Assembly (NCBI RefSeq): GCF_044797955.1
Contig: NZ_CP085211.1
Location: forward strand, 992,001-1,056,000
From: Idiomarina seosinensis_A
GTDB taxonomy: Bacteria; Pseudomonadota; Gammaproteobacteria; Enterobacterales; Alteromonadaceae
Reading direction: 5' to 3'
Length of the DNA stretch: 64,000 nt
The notes under the pieces are model-generated. The model did no database searches, was not told where the DNA came from, and worked only from the letters and a program-made list of their open reading frames with translations. This document shows, piece after piece, positions 25,379-33,342 of this stretch; position 1 is the stretch's first letter; every line of letters starts with the position of its first letter. The translations under genes and the position numbers were made by a program.

Positions 25379-27013
25379 ATCCAGCTTTTCGGCCTGTTGC
25401 TGCAGGTGTTCATAGCGTTGCTGGTGGCTGTCGGATAACGGCAGCCCCTGCAAATTGCGAAAACATTGGCTACACTCTTTTCGCAATAAGTGAACAGGTA
25501 TCTTGCTAGTGTTCTCACAGTAACTGATAACAGTTTGCACGTAATTTAACGCGGCCCCACTGTTTAACGGCGCCATCTGACGGGCTTTTTTAAACAGCTC
25601 CAGCGCTTCTTTGTACTGATGCTGCCCGTACTGCCTAATCGCTTGTTGATGAACTTCACGAAATGCTTGTTCGGTTTGCTTGCTAAGCTGTCGCCGTTCT
25701 TCCAGCAGCTTTGTACTGTAGTCATCCAGCTGTTGACGGACATTAGCAGTATTTGCAAGTACTGCAGCCTTTTCAAATTCACCCAGATCCAGCAATACGA
25801 TGATAACATCCACTAATAGCTCTTCGGGGATGGCTTCGGTTGTCGCCAGCTCACCGCCAACAGCCTGGTTCAGCAGCTGTTGAGCTTCACGCAGCCGACC
25901 ATTAAAGGCGTCAATGCGAGAGCCCAGAAGCGCTTCAATTTTTTCATAGGGCAGCTCAGAATAAACCAGGTTGTCGTCATAGCGGGCGCGTTGCAGTTCC
26001 ATGCTTGCTTCACTTTGGTATTTAGCAACTTGTTGCCGTGTCTCTGCATGTTCTGCAGCATCTAAAATGGCCCTCAGATAGTTGCACAGGTGCTGAACGT
26101 TACGATAGACCGATGAGCGGGCGATTTGTAAAATATTGTTCATTGCCTGCTTGGCTACTTCGTAATCGCCGTTATCACGGGCAATATGAGCCAGTTGATT
26201 TTGCCGTTCGATGGAAAACGGCGCCATACTGACCGATTCCCGCGCACTTTGCAGCGCTGGCTCAAGCTGCCCCAATTTAACCAGACTGCGTGTGATAATG
26301 TCCTGTGCTTCGATGGCATTGGGTACTTTTTTAATCACCTGAGTGGCAATATCCAGCGCCTCCTGAGGGCGTTGCTGCAAAAGTCGAGTCTCGGCAAGCT
26401 TTAACTCGGCCCAGGGCTGAGCGCTTTGTTGTAATAACGACTGAACAGCGGTTTCAGCTTGCTTTAATTGTTCGGTTTTGTTGAATAATTCAATTTGCAG
26501 GCGCTGGCAGTAATGGCTGTAACGCGTGCCGATCTCAACCTGTTGATGACAGGCATCAATGCACTGCTGATACTGCTGCTGATACAATGTTTTGAAAACC
26601 GGCTGCAATGCCATCCGTCGCTGGTATGCGCGGTTCAGGCGGGTACGCAATACATGTTGCGAAAAGGGTTTAGTCAGGTAATCATCAGGTTGCAGCTCAA
26701 GTGCGCTTAACACCATCGGCCGTGTATTGTCGCCGGTAATAATAATAAATACTGTTGTTGCTTTTAAAACCCCGCGTTGCTGCAACTCCTCAAGCACCTG
26801 ACGGCCGTTTTTGCCGCGCCCCAGGTTATAGTCAACTAACATAATATCGAAGGGCTGCCGGATATAAGCGGCTATGCCGGCATCTCCGGTTCGTTTTGCC
26901 TGTACATCTTTAGCGCCTAAACTCATGAGCAGCCCCTTCAGCATCACCTGAAAGGCTTTTTGATCATCGATAATTAAAACCCGTTTGTCAGTCAGATCAA
27001 TGGAATCGTTCAT
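25370..27013 (-). CDS. Response regulator with REC domain and tetratricopeptide repeats
   Basis: Protein of 547 residues. The N-terminal CheY-like receiver (about residues 10-125) has the acidic pair Asp16/Asp17, phospho-acceptor Asp61 (DIMLVDYNLG), Thr93 and Lys115 (YLTKPF). The rest is helical with TPR-like pairs, for example ALDIATQVIKKVPNAIEAQD and ALELFKKARQMAPLNSGAAL. No DNA-binding or enzymatic output domain is visible, so it probably signals by protein-protein contact. No histidine kinase is adjacent. The ATG at 27013 gives the proper REC start; nine extra codons upstream are unlikely. Confidence 0.9.
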   Translation of the reverse strand: MNDSIDLTDKRVLIIDDQKAFQVMLKGLLMSLGAKDVQAKRTGDAGIAAYIRQPFDIMLVDYNLGRGKNGRQVLEELQQRGVLKATTVFIIITGDNTRPMVLSALELQPDDYLTKPFSQHVLRTRLNRAYQRRMALQPVFKTLYQQQYQQCIDACHQQVEIGTRYSHYCQRLQIELFNKTEQLKQAETAVQSLLQQSAQPWAELKLAETRLLQQRPQEALDIATQVIKKVPNAIEAQDIITRSLVKLGQLEPALQSARESVSMAPFSIERQNQLAHIARDNGDYEVAKQAMNNILQIARSSVYRNVQHLCNYLRAILDAAEHAETRQQVAKYQSEASMELQRARYDDNLVYSELPYEKIEALLGSRIDAFNGRLREAQQLLNQAVGGELATTEAIPEELLVDVIIVLLDLGEFEKAAVLANTANVRQQLDDYSTKLLEERRQLSKQTEQAFREVHQQAIRQYGQHQYKEALELFKKARQMAPLNSGAALNYVQTVISYCENTSKIPVHLLRKECSQCFRNLQGLPLSDSHQQRYEHLQQQAEKLDLI

Positions 27014-27119
27014 AAGTCTTAGCTGCTTCCTTAATGTCAACTCATGGTAAGCTAAAATATCGCTGATGTCTTTATCGACAAGCGCGCTTACTCTTTAATA
27101 AGTAAACACAGGATATGTT

Positions 27120-28106
27120 ATGCAGATAGCCAGGATTAAAAACGAAGGTATCGAATGGCAGACACAGCAGACAGGCGCGTCTAAGCCGGCAGCAACCGAA
27201 GTCACCTTGCAAATAGCCTATGCTGGGGTTAACCGGGCCGACGTTATGCAGGTTGCGGGAGCCTATCCGCCACCGGCAGGTGCCTCTGATATTCCCGGAC
27301 TGGAGTGCAGCGCAGTGGTAATGGCGGTAGGACAGCAGGTTACCAATCTTAAAGTGGGTCAGCGGGTCGCAGCACTGTTGTCGGCCGGAGGCTATGCTGA
27401 ATCTGTCACCGTTGATGCACGACAGGTTTTGCCATTGCCCGATAACTGGACCTTGCAGGAAGGCGCGGGTTGGCTGGAAACTTTCGCCACTGCCCATTTA
27501 AATGTGTTTCAGTTAGCCAATTTAAAAGATGGCGAAGTGGTGTTTTCCTACGCCGGAGCCAGTGGCGTCGGCAGCTCACTAATTCAGTTGTGCAGGGAGC
27601 AGAAGAACCCAATTTATGCGGCAGTTGGCAGCGAGGAGAAGCGTCAATTCTGTCAGCAGTTGGGTGCTACAGGGGTGTTTAATCGCCATCAGCAAGATGT
27701 GCATACGCAACTCAAAGATATTGGTGGATTGGATGTGATTCTTAACCCGGTTGCCGGCGATAGCGTAAGTCGCGACCAGGAAATATTGCAGACAGACGGT
27801 CGCCTGATTGTTATTGGATTACTGGGAGGCCGCCATGGCCAGGTTGATTTTGGCCGTTTACTGATGAAGCGGCAACGACTGCTGGGATCTACCTTGCGAT
27901 CTTTGTCTGCAGCAAAAAAAGGGCAGATATTAACAGCCTTATGGCAACAGTTTGGGCCGGCATTTGCGGCTCGTCGGGTGGTTCCCGTGATCGATAAGGT
28001 CTACAGCGCAGATACCATTAACGATGCCTTAGATTATCTTAAGGAGGACCAAAGCCAGGGTAAGGTGGTTGTTAAAATAGCTGATGTAGCCGACTGTGAC
28101 AGTTAA
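27120..28106 (+). CDS. Zinc-independent quinone oxidoreductase-like medium-chain dehydrogenase
   Basis: NADPH-dependent MDR-superfamily enzyme of 328 residues, resembling the PIG3/quinone oxidoreductase branch. The N-terminal GroES-like domain (YAGVNRADVMQVAGAYPPP, DIPGLECSAVV) is followed by a Rossmann domain with AGASGVGSSLIQL at about residues 145-157. There are no zinc-ligand cysteines. The true substrate (quinone, enal or other) cannot be told. It diverges from the REC-TPR gene with 106 bases between starts and converges on the tRNA-Tyr gene. Confidence 0.9.
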   Translation: MQIARIKNEGIEWQTQQTGASKPAATEVTLQIAYAGVNRADVMQVAGAYPPPAGASDIPGLECSAVVMAVGQQVTNLKVGQRVAALLSAGGYAESVTVDARQVLPLPDNWTLQEGAGWLETFATAHLNVFQLANLKDGEVVFSYAGASGVGSSLIQLCREQKNPIYAAVGSEEKRQFCQQLGATGVFNRHQQDVHTQLKDIGGLDVILNPVAGDSVSRDQEILQTDGRLIVIGLLGGRHGQVDFGRLLMKRQRLLGSTLRSLSAAKKGQILTALWQQFGPAFAARRVVPVIDKVYSADTINDALDYLKEDQSQGKVVVKIADVADCDS

Positions 28107-28118
28107 CTGCAAAAGAAG

Positions 28119-28203
28119 TGGTGGAGGGGGCAGGATTCGAACCTGCGAAGGCGGTGCCGTCAGATTTACAGTCTGATCCCTTTGGCCACTCGGGAACCCC
28201 TCC
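28119..28203 (-). tRNA. tRNA-Tyr (anticodon GTA)
   Basis: Read on the minus strand, the acceptor stem GGAGGGG pairs with CCCCTCC, followed by discriminator A and an encoded CCA (28119-28121). The anticodon loop reads CTGTAAATC with anticodon GTA at 28167-28169. A long variable arm and the TTCGAATCC T-loop region are present. The 85-base length and class II shape match bacterial tRNA-Tyr. Confidence 0.97.
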
Positions 28204-28216
28204 ACACGAGGCGTGC

Positions 28217-28244
28217 ATAATAGCAGCCTGACCGACTCTGTAAA
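28217..28244 (-). promoter_or_regulatory. Probable sigma-70 promoter of tRNA-Tyr
   Basis: On the minus strand TTTACA (28239-28244) and TATTAT (28217-28222) have a 16-base spacer. They are followed by a GC-rich discriminator (GCACGCC) just upstream of the tRNA, as expected for a stringently controlled stable-RNA promoter. Confidence 0.6.
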
Positions 28245-28321
28245 GAGCAAAGCAAAAAAAGTTAATATTTTTTGCTGCCAGCCGATAACCAAGTTAATGA
28301 TTTTGGCTATCGGCACGGTTT

Positions 28322-28801
28322 ATGACAGTAGTATCCAGTGACAGTACCCAGGCGGTTTACCAGTATTTTGATCAGCAGGCGGCAACAGCTCTGGGTCATG
28401 GCCATGGCGCCGAATTTGCCTTGTGGCTGGCGGCGATGGGTGAACAGACTGTCGTTGAAGAGCCGCCGGAACAAATCAACTGGCAGCGCCAAATTGGTGC
28501 TGCGCAACCGCGGCCGCTGGGCTATGACCAACCTTATAAGCAAAGCAATGGTGTCTTTAATGACGTCAGCCAGTTAGCCGACTTTAAATTGCACGATGCT
28601 TTGCACCCACAGCCCCTGGCTGCCCGGAGTGACCCAGACCGTTTACCGCTGGAACTGGTTGCTAACCTTGACTGGCAAACTCTGAAGCGACAGAAGCGTA
28701 AACAGCAGCCGGAAAAACTGCCGGATCGGCACCGCGATCCCTCGCGGTTATATGAGGTATTGCAACAGTTAGGGATAGCCGCTGAGCCTCAGCTAATGTA
28801 A
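28322..28801 (+). CDS. Conserved-type hypothetical protein upstream of xerD
   Basis: I do not recognise this 159-residue protein. It is soluble, with no signal or membrane segment. It is rich in Gln, Asp, Leu and Pro, with a GHGHGAEFALWLAAM stretch near residues 25-39 and a basic, charged C-terminal half (QTLKRQKRKQQPEKLPDRHRDP). Codon use resembles its neighbours. It has only a weak SD and lies 43 bases before xerD in the same direction, so it may be cotranscribed with xerD-dsbC-recJ. Confidence 0.7.
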   Translation: MTVVSSDSTQAVYQYFDQQAATALGHGHGAEFALWLAAMGEQTVVEEPPEQINWQRQIGAAQPRPLGYDQPYKQSNGVFNDVSQLADFKLHDALHPQPLAARSDPDRLPLELVANLDWQTLKRQKRKQQPEKLPDRHRDPSRLYEVLQQLGIAAEPQLM

Positions 28802-28844
28802 GCTAACAGCTATGTTTTTCCGGCAGTAAATCAAGCATCAGACT

Positions 28845-29747
28845 ATGACCCGTGTCCACTGGCAGGACGATGAACGTATTGATGCGTTTATCGAGCATTT
28901 ATGGCTTCACCATGGGGTCAGTGCCAACACTCAGTCGTCCTACCGCAGCGACTTGCGGCGCTACTGTGATTTTTTGAGCGACCACAAACTCAGATTGCTG
29001 GAAACATCCGCCGATATTTTGCAGGACTATTTGCTCTGGCGCCGCAGCCAGGGGCTGGCCCCCAGCAGCAGCTCGCGCTTTTTAAGTGCGATAAAAAAAT
29101 TCAGTCAATTTGCCATGAAACAGGGCTGGCTAAGCGAAGATCCCAGTGCCCGACTGAGACGTCCGAAATTACCACAAAACATCCCTCATTCACTTAGTGA
29201 AGAGGATACTGAAGCTTTGCTGGCAGCGCCGGATACCGGCTCGGAACTTGGCCTACGCGACCGGGCAATGCTGGAATTGCTGTACGCCACCGGATTGCGG
29301 GTTACTGAACTGATTCGCCTGCAGTACGATCAGGTCTCTTTATCTCAGGGGCTGGTTCGAATTATTGGTAAAGGTGATAAAGAGCGGCTGGTGCCGCTGG
29401 GCCAAGAAGCGCTGGATTGGCTGCAACGCTACTTGCAGCATGGCCGGCCGGCGCTGTCGAATAAGCAAAGCCCATGGATTTTCATCACTCAACGCGGTAC
29501 CTTACTTACCCGGCAGGCATTTTGGTACCGGATCAAACATTACGCTGTGCAGGCAGGTATCCGGAGCCATTTATCGCCGCATACGCTACGCCACGCTTTT
29601 GCAACCCATTTACTCAATCATGGCGCCGATTTACGAGTGCTGCAAATGTTGTTGGGGCACAGTGATTTATCAACCACACAAATTTATACGCAGGTAGCGC
29701 GTGAGCGATTGCAATCTTTGCATACGCAACACCATCCGCGCGGTTAA
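28845..29747 (+). CDS. xerD: Site-specific tyrosine recombinase XerD
   Basis: With XerC resolves chromosome dimers at dif under FtsK control. The 300 residues include the N-terminal core-binding SAM-like domain and the catalytic residues Arg152 (ATGLRVTEL), Lys176, His246 and Arg249 (LSPHTLRHAFATHL), His272 and Tyr281 (TTQIYTQV). The xerD-dsbC-recJ order, conserved in gammaproteobacteria, marks it as the housekeeping XerD rather than a phage integrase. Confidence 0.96.
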   Translation: MTRVHWQDDERIDAFIEHLWLHHGVSANTQSSYRSDLRRYCDFLSDHKLRLLETSADILQDYLLWRRSQGLAPSSSSRFLSAIKKFSQFAMKQGWLSEDPSARLRRPKLPQNIPHSLSEEDTEALLAAPDTGSELGLRDRAMLELLYATGLRVTELIRLQYDQVSLSQGLVRIIGKGDKERLVPLGQEALDWLQRYLQHGRPALSNKQSPWIFITQRGTLLTRQAFWYRIKHYAVQAGIRSHLSPHTLRHAFATHLLNHGADLRVLQMLLGHSDLSTTQIYTQVARERLQSLHTQHHPRG

Positions 29748-29758
29748 AAGAGGTCATT

Positions 29759-30460
29759 ATGCGCAAAAAGATTTTTACTCACTTGTTTTTAACACTCGGC
29801 TTATCCGCATCTTTGTCGCTAGCGGCGCAGCAGCTGGACACATCAAAACTTGAAAAACTCGGTATTCAAGTTGGCGAGGTCAGTGAGACTTCAATTAGCG
29901 GTCTTTACCAGATCACGTCTAATCAGGGCATTTTTTATGTCTCGAAAGATGGCAACCGGCTGCTGGCAGGTAATCTTTTTGATTTAACCAAAGAGCAGCC
30001 CGAGAACCTGACCGAGCAGGCCATGGCCGAACTGCGCCAACAGCAATTGCAGCGCGTTGAAGATGAAATGGTGGTTTACCCGGCTTCTGATGAAAAATAC
30101 GAAATTACCGTATTTACTGATACCACCTGCGGTTATTGTCAGCGTATGCATGAAAACCTCGGCCAGTATCTTGATCGCGGTATCACGGTACGCTACCTGG
30201 CTTTTCCGCGCGGCGGCATGAACAGCAAAGGTGGACGTGAACTGCAAACCGTCTGGTGCGCTGACGAGCCGGCAAAAGCCCTGACTAAATTAAAAAGTGG
30301 TGAGCAGGTCGACAGCCGCAGTTGTGATAATCCGGTCGCCAGCCATTATCGCATGGGTCAGGCCTTTGGGGTAACGGGTACACCGGCAATCGTACTGCCG
30401 GATGGTCGCATGCTTCCGGGTCTGCGTACGGCGGACGCTTTGGTTGAGCAAATGCAGTAA
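29759..30460 (+). CDS. dsbC: Periplasmic disulfide isomerase DsbC
   Basis: Rearranges wrong disulfides in periplasmic proteins and is kept reduced by DsbD. The 233-residue precursor has a signal peptide (about residues 1-23), an N-terminal dimerisation domain (QGIFYVSKDGNRLLAGNLFDL) and a thioredoxin-fold domain with FTDTTCGYCQRMHE, the CGYC site at residues 124-127, and the cis-Pro loop TGTPAIVLPDG. It lies 11 bases after xerD and 7 before recJ. Confidence 0.96.
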   Translation: MRKKIFTHLFLTLGLSASLSLAAQQLDTSKLEKLGIQVGEVSETSISGLYQITSNQGIFYVSKDGNRLLAGNLFDLTKEQPENLTEQAMAELRQQQLQRVEDEMVVYPASDEKYEITVFTDTTCGYCQRMHENLGQYLDRGITVRYLAFPRGGMNSKGGRELQTVWCADEPAKALTKLKSGEQVDSRSCDNPVASHYRMGQAFGVTGTPAIVLPDGRMLPGLRTADALVEQMQ

Positions 30461-30467
30461 TCAGGCA

Positions 30468-32177
30468 ATGGCTGAATTTACCATAAAACGTTACGCTGCC
30501 GTTGACGACAGCCACCTGCCGCACAGTTTGCCGCCGCTATTACGGCAAATATACGCGCGTAGAGGTGTTACTGATGCTCAGCAGCTGCAATTAAGTGCCA
30601 GAGACTTAACCCATTTCAATCAGCTCCAGGGTGTCGAAGCAGCGGTCCAGTTGCTACTAAGCGCCCAGCAGCAACAAATCACTATTTGTGGTGATTTTGA
30701 TGCCGACGGTGCAACGAGCACCGCATTAATGGTAACTGGCTTGCAGGAAATGGGCTTTCAGCGGGTTAATTATCGGGTACCGAACCGTATGACAGAAGGC
30801 TACGGGCTGTCAGTGTCTATGGTCGAGCAACTCGCGGCGCGTGGGACAGACATTATCATAACGGTGGATAATGGTATTGCCGCTAACGAGGCCGTTGCCC
30901 GTGCAGAGCAGCTGGGTGTGCGCGTGATCATCACAGACCACCACTTGCCTCCGGCCGACTTACCTGCCGCTGATGCCATTATAAACCCTAATCAGGACGG
31001 CTGTGTTTTCCCCAGTAAAAATTTAGCTGGTGTCGGAGTGGCCTTTTACTTGTTGTTGGCAATAAGGGCAGGGCTGCGGGAGCAGGGCTATCAGCCGCTG
31101 CCAAATTTAGCTGACTGGCTCGATTTAGTTGCGCTGGGCACTGTGGCTGATGTGGTGCCGCTGGATTACAATAACCGGATATTGGTTCATCAGGGGCTGG
31201 CGCGTATTCGCAGTGGCCGTTGCCGGACGGGTATCGCGGCATTGCTTGATGTTGCGGGGCGCCACCGCGAACAGTTACAGGCGGCAGATTTAGGCTTCGC
31301 GCTGGGACCAAGAATTAACGCAGCCGGGCGCCTGGACGATATTAGCCTTGGGATTGAGTGCCTTTTAGCTGAAGGACAGCGAGCGCAGGAGCTGGCCGCG
31401 CAGTTGGACAATCTGAACCGCGAGCGCCGTTCTATTGAAGGTGAAATGCGTGATCACGCTGAGCAAATTGTCGCCCGGTTACAGCTGGATAACGAGGGCC
31501 AGTGTCCTGACTTGATGACCCTGTACGAACCCGGCTGGCATGCCGGCGTTATTGGTATTGTCGCGGGCCGGGTAAAAGACCGGGTTAATCGGCCGGTCAT
31601 CGTTTTTGCTGATGATGATGAACGGATGATTAAAGGGTCGGCACGTTCTATTGCAGGCCTGCATATCCGTGATTTACTGGAGCGTATCGATATTCTCAAC
31701 CCGGGCCTAATAACCCGTTTTGGTGGTCATGCTATGGCGGCTGGGCTGACTTTGCCGAAAAACCACCTGCCTCAGTTTACCGCAGCTGCACAGGATCTTG
31801 CCGGACAATGGCTGACAGCCGAGCAAAAAGAGGCGGTATACTGGTCTGATGGCGAGTTACAGGATGAAGATTTAAATTTACAGTTTATCGGGCAACTGCA
31901 GCAAAGCGGCCCCTGGGGACAAAAGTTTCCGGAACCTGTATTTGACGGCGTATTTACAGTACTTTCTCAACGCATCGTCGGAAGCCAACATCTGAAACTG
32001 CAATTACAAACAGCCGCTGGCGGTGTTTTTGATGCCATTGCTTTTAATGTTGACACCCAATTATGGCCTGATCATTCGGTGAAATCCGTTGAATTACTGT
32101 ATAAACCGCAGCTAAACCACTTTCGCGGGACAACAAAGGTCCAGTTGTTGGTAGAGCAAATGCGCGCTTTGCGCTAA
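30468..32177 (+). CDS. recJ: Single-stranded-DNA 5'-3' exonuclease RecJ
   Basis: Acts in RecF-pathway recombination and mismatch and base-excision repair. The 569 residues carry the DHH phosphoesterase motifs: CGDFDADGATSTALM (residues 74-88), TVDNG (132-136) and TDHHLPP (156-162). The DHHA1 region includes RFGGHAMAAGLTL near residue 420. The start is the ATG at 30468. An earlier in-frame codon at 30402 lies inside dsbC and adds non-homologous residues. Confidence 0.96.
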   Translation: MAEFTIKRYAAVDDSHLPHSLPPLLRQIYARRGVTDAQQLQLSARDLTHFNQLQGVEAAVQLLLSAQQQQITICGDFDADGATSTALMVTGLQEMGFQRVNYRVPNRMTEGYGLSVSMVEQLAARGTDIIITVDNGIAANEAVARAEQLGVRVIITDHHLPPADLPAADAIINPNQDGCVFPSKNLAGVGVAFYLLLAIRAGLREQGYQPLPNLADWLDLVALGTVADVVPLDYNNRILVHQGLARIRSGRCRTGIAALLDVAGRHREQLQAADLGFALGPRINAAGRLDDISLGIECLLAEGQRAQELAAQLDNLNRERRSIEGEMRDHAEQIVARLQLDNEGQCPDLMTLYEPGWHAGVIGIVAGRVKDRVNRPVIVFADDDERMIKGSARSIAGLHIRDLLERIDILNPGLITRFGGHAMAAGLTLPKNHLPQFTAAAQDLAGQWLTAEQKEAVYWSDGELQDEDLNLQFIGQLQQSGPWGQKFPEPVFDGVFTVLSQRIVGSQHLKLQLQTAAGGVFDAIAFNVDTQLWPDHSVKSVELLYKPQLNHFRGTTKVQLLVEQMRALR

Positions 32178-32218
32178 ACTGTGCGCCTTAAATTTTGCTA
32201 GCGGCTGACGGAACAAAC

Positions 32219-33317
32219 ATGTTTGAAACCAATGCAACTTATACTCTGATTAAAGATATGCGTGAGCGCTCTGAGGCGCTTAGGGGGTATCTTTGACTAT
32301 GAGACAAAAACTGAGCGTTTAGAAGAGGTCACGCGCGAGCTGGAACAGCCGGAAATCTGGAATCAGCCGGAGAAAGCGCAGTCTCTGGGTAAAGAGCGGG
32401 CAGCGCTTGAACAGATATTAGATACCTTAAACAATCTCAAACAGGGCCTTGATGATGTAGAGGGATTGGTTGATTTAGCGGTAGAAGCCGAGGACGAACA
32501 AACCTTTACAGAAGCTGAAGAAGAGCTCGAAGACTTACTCAAACAACTGGAAAAGTTGGAATTTAGGCGCATGTTTTCGCGCGAAAATGATGATTCTGAT
32601 TGCTATGTTGATGTCCAGTCAGGCTCCGGTGGCACCGAGGCGCAGGACTGGGCGAATATGCTGTTAAGAATGTATTTGCGCTGGGCAGAGAGTCACGGCT
32701 TTAGTACTGAAATTACCGAATTATCCGAAGGCGAGGTAGCCGGGATTAAATCAGCCACTGTCCGAATTGGCGGTGAATATGCCTATGGTTGGCTGCGCAC
32801 GGAAACCGGAGTGCATCGGTTAGTGCGCAAATCGCCTTTCGATTCCGGTAACCGCCGGCATACCTCTTTTGCTTCGGTATTCGTTTACCCTGAAGTTGAT
32901 GATGATATCGAGGTGGATATTGATCCTTCCGATCTGCGTATTGATACGTACCGGGCTTCGGGTGCCGGTGGCCAGCACGTTAACCGGACGGATTCGGCGG
33001 TGCGGATTACTCATGAACCATCCGGTATTGTGGTCCAGTGTCAGAGCGATCGTTCGCAGCATAAAAACCGTGACTCAGCGATGAAACAGCTAAAAGCAAA
33101 GTTGTTCGAAATGGAGTTACAAAAACAAAATGAAGACAAACAAGCATTAGAAGACAGTAAGTCCGATATTGGCTGGGGTAGCCAGATTCGCTCTTATGTA
33201 CTTGATGATGCCCGTATCAAAGACCTGCGCACCGGTGTTGAGAACCGCAATACGCAAGTGGTCTTAGATGGTGCTCTTGATCCATTTATTGAAGCCAGTT
33301 TAAAAAGCGGCTTGTAA
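32219..33317 (+). CDS. prfB: Peptide chain release factor 2 (with programmed +1 frameshift)
   Basis: Recognises UGA and UAA stops and releases the peptide. Frame 1 runs from the ATG at 32219 through 25 codons to an in-frame TGA (32294-32296). A +1 shift at CTT-T continues to 33317, giving 365 residues, the E. coli length. The SPF anticodon motif is at residues 205-207 and the GGQ catalytic motif at 250-252. Residue 246 is Ala, the common bacterial form, rather than the Thr of E. coli K-12. It lies between recJ and lysS as in E. coli. Confidence 0.96.
32282..32297 (+). other. prfB programmed ribosomal frameshift site
   Basis: AGGGGG (32282-32287), then TAT, then the slippery CTT-TGA-C (32291-32297). 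The internal SD-like block sits 3 bases ahead of the CTT, the geometry of the classical RF2 autoregulatory frameshift: low RF2 makes ribosomes pause at UGA and shift +1. Confidence 0.95.
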
Positions 33318-33342
33318 GCGACAGAACAGAGGAATAGTGAAT

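Noticed and set aside
28029..28316. Minus-strand open frame of about 95 codons covering tRNA-Tyr
   Set aside because: The tRNA structure is complete and the frame simply reads through it.
28845..29747. Tyrosine recombinase as a sign of a mobile element
   Set aside because: Its xerD-dsbC-recJ context and length show the housekeeping XerD; no attachment repeats or phage genes were seen, and the nearby tRNA-Tyr has an intact, unduplicated 3' end in this window.
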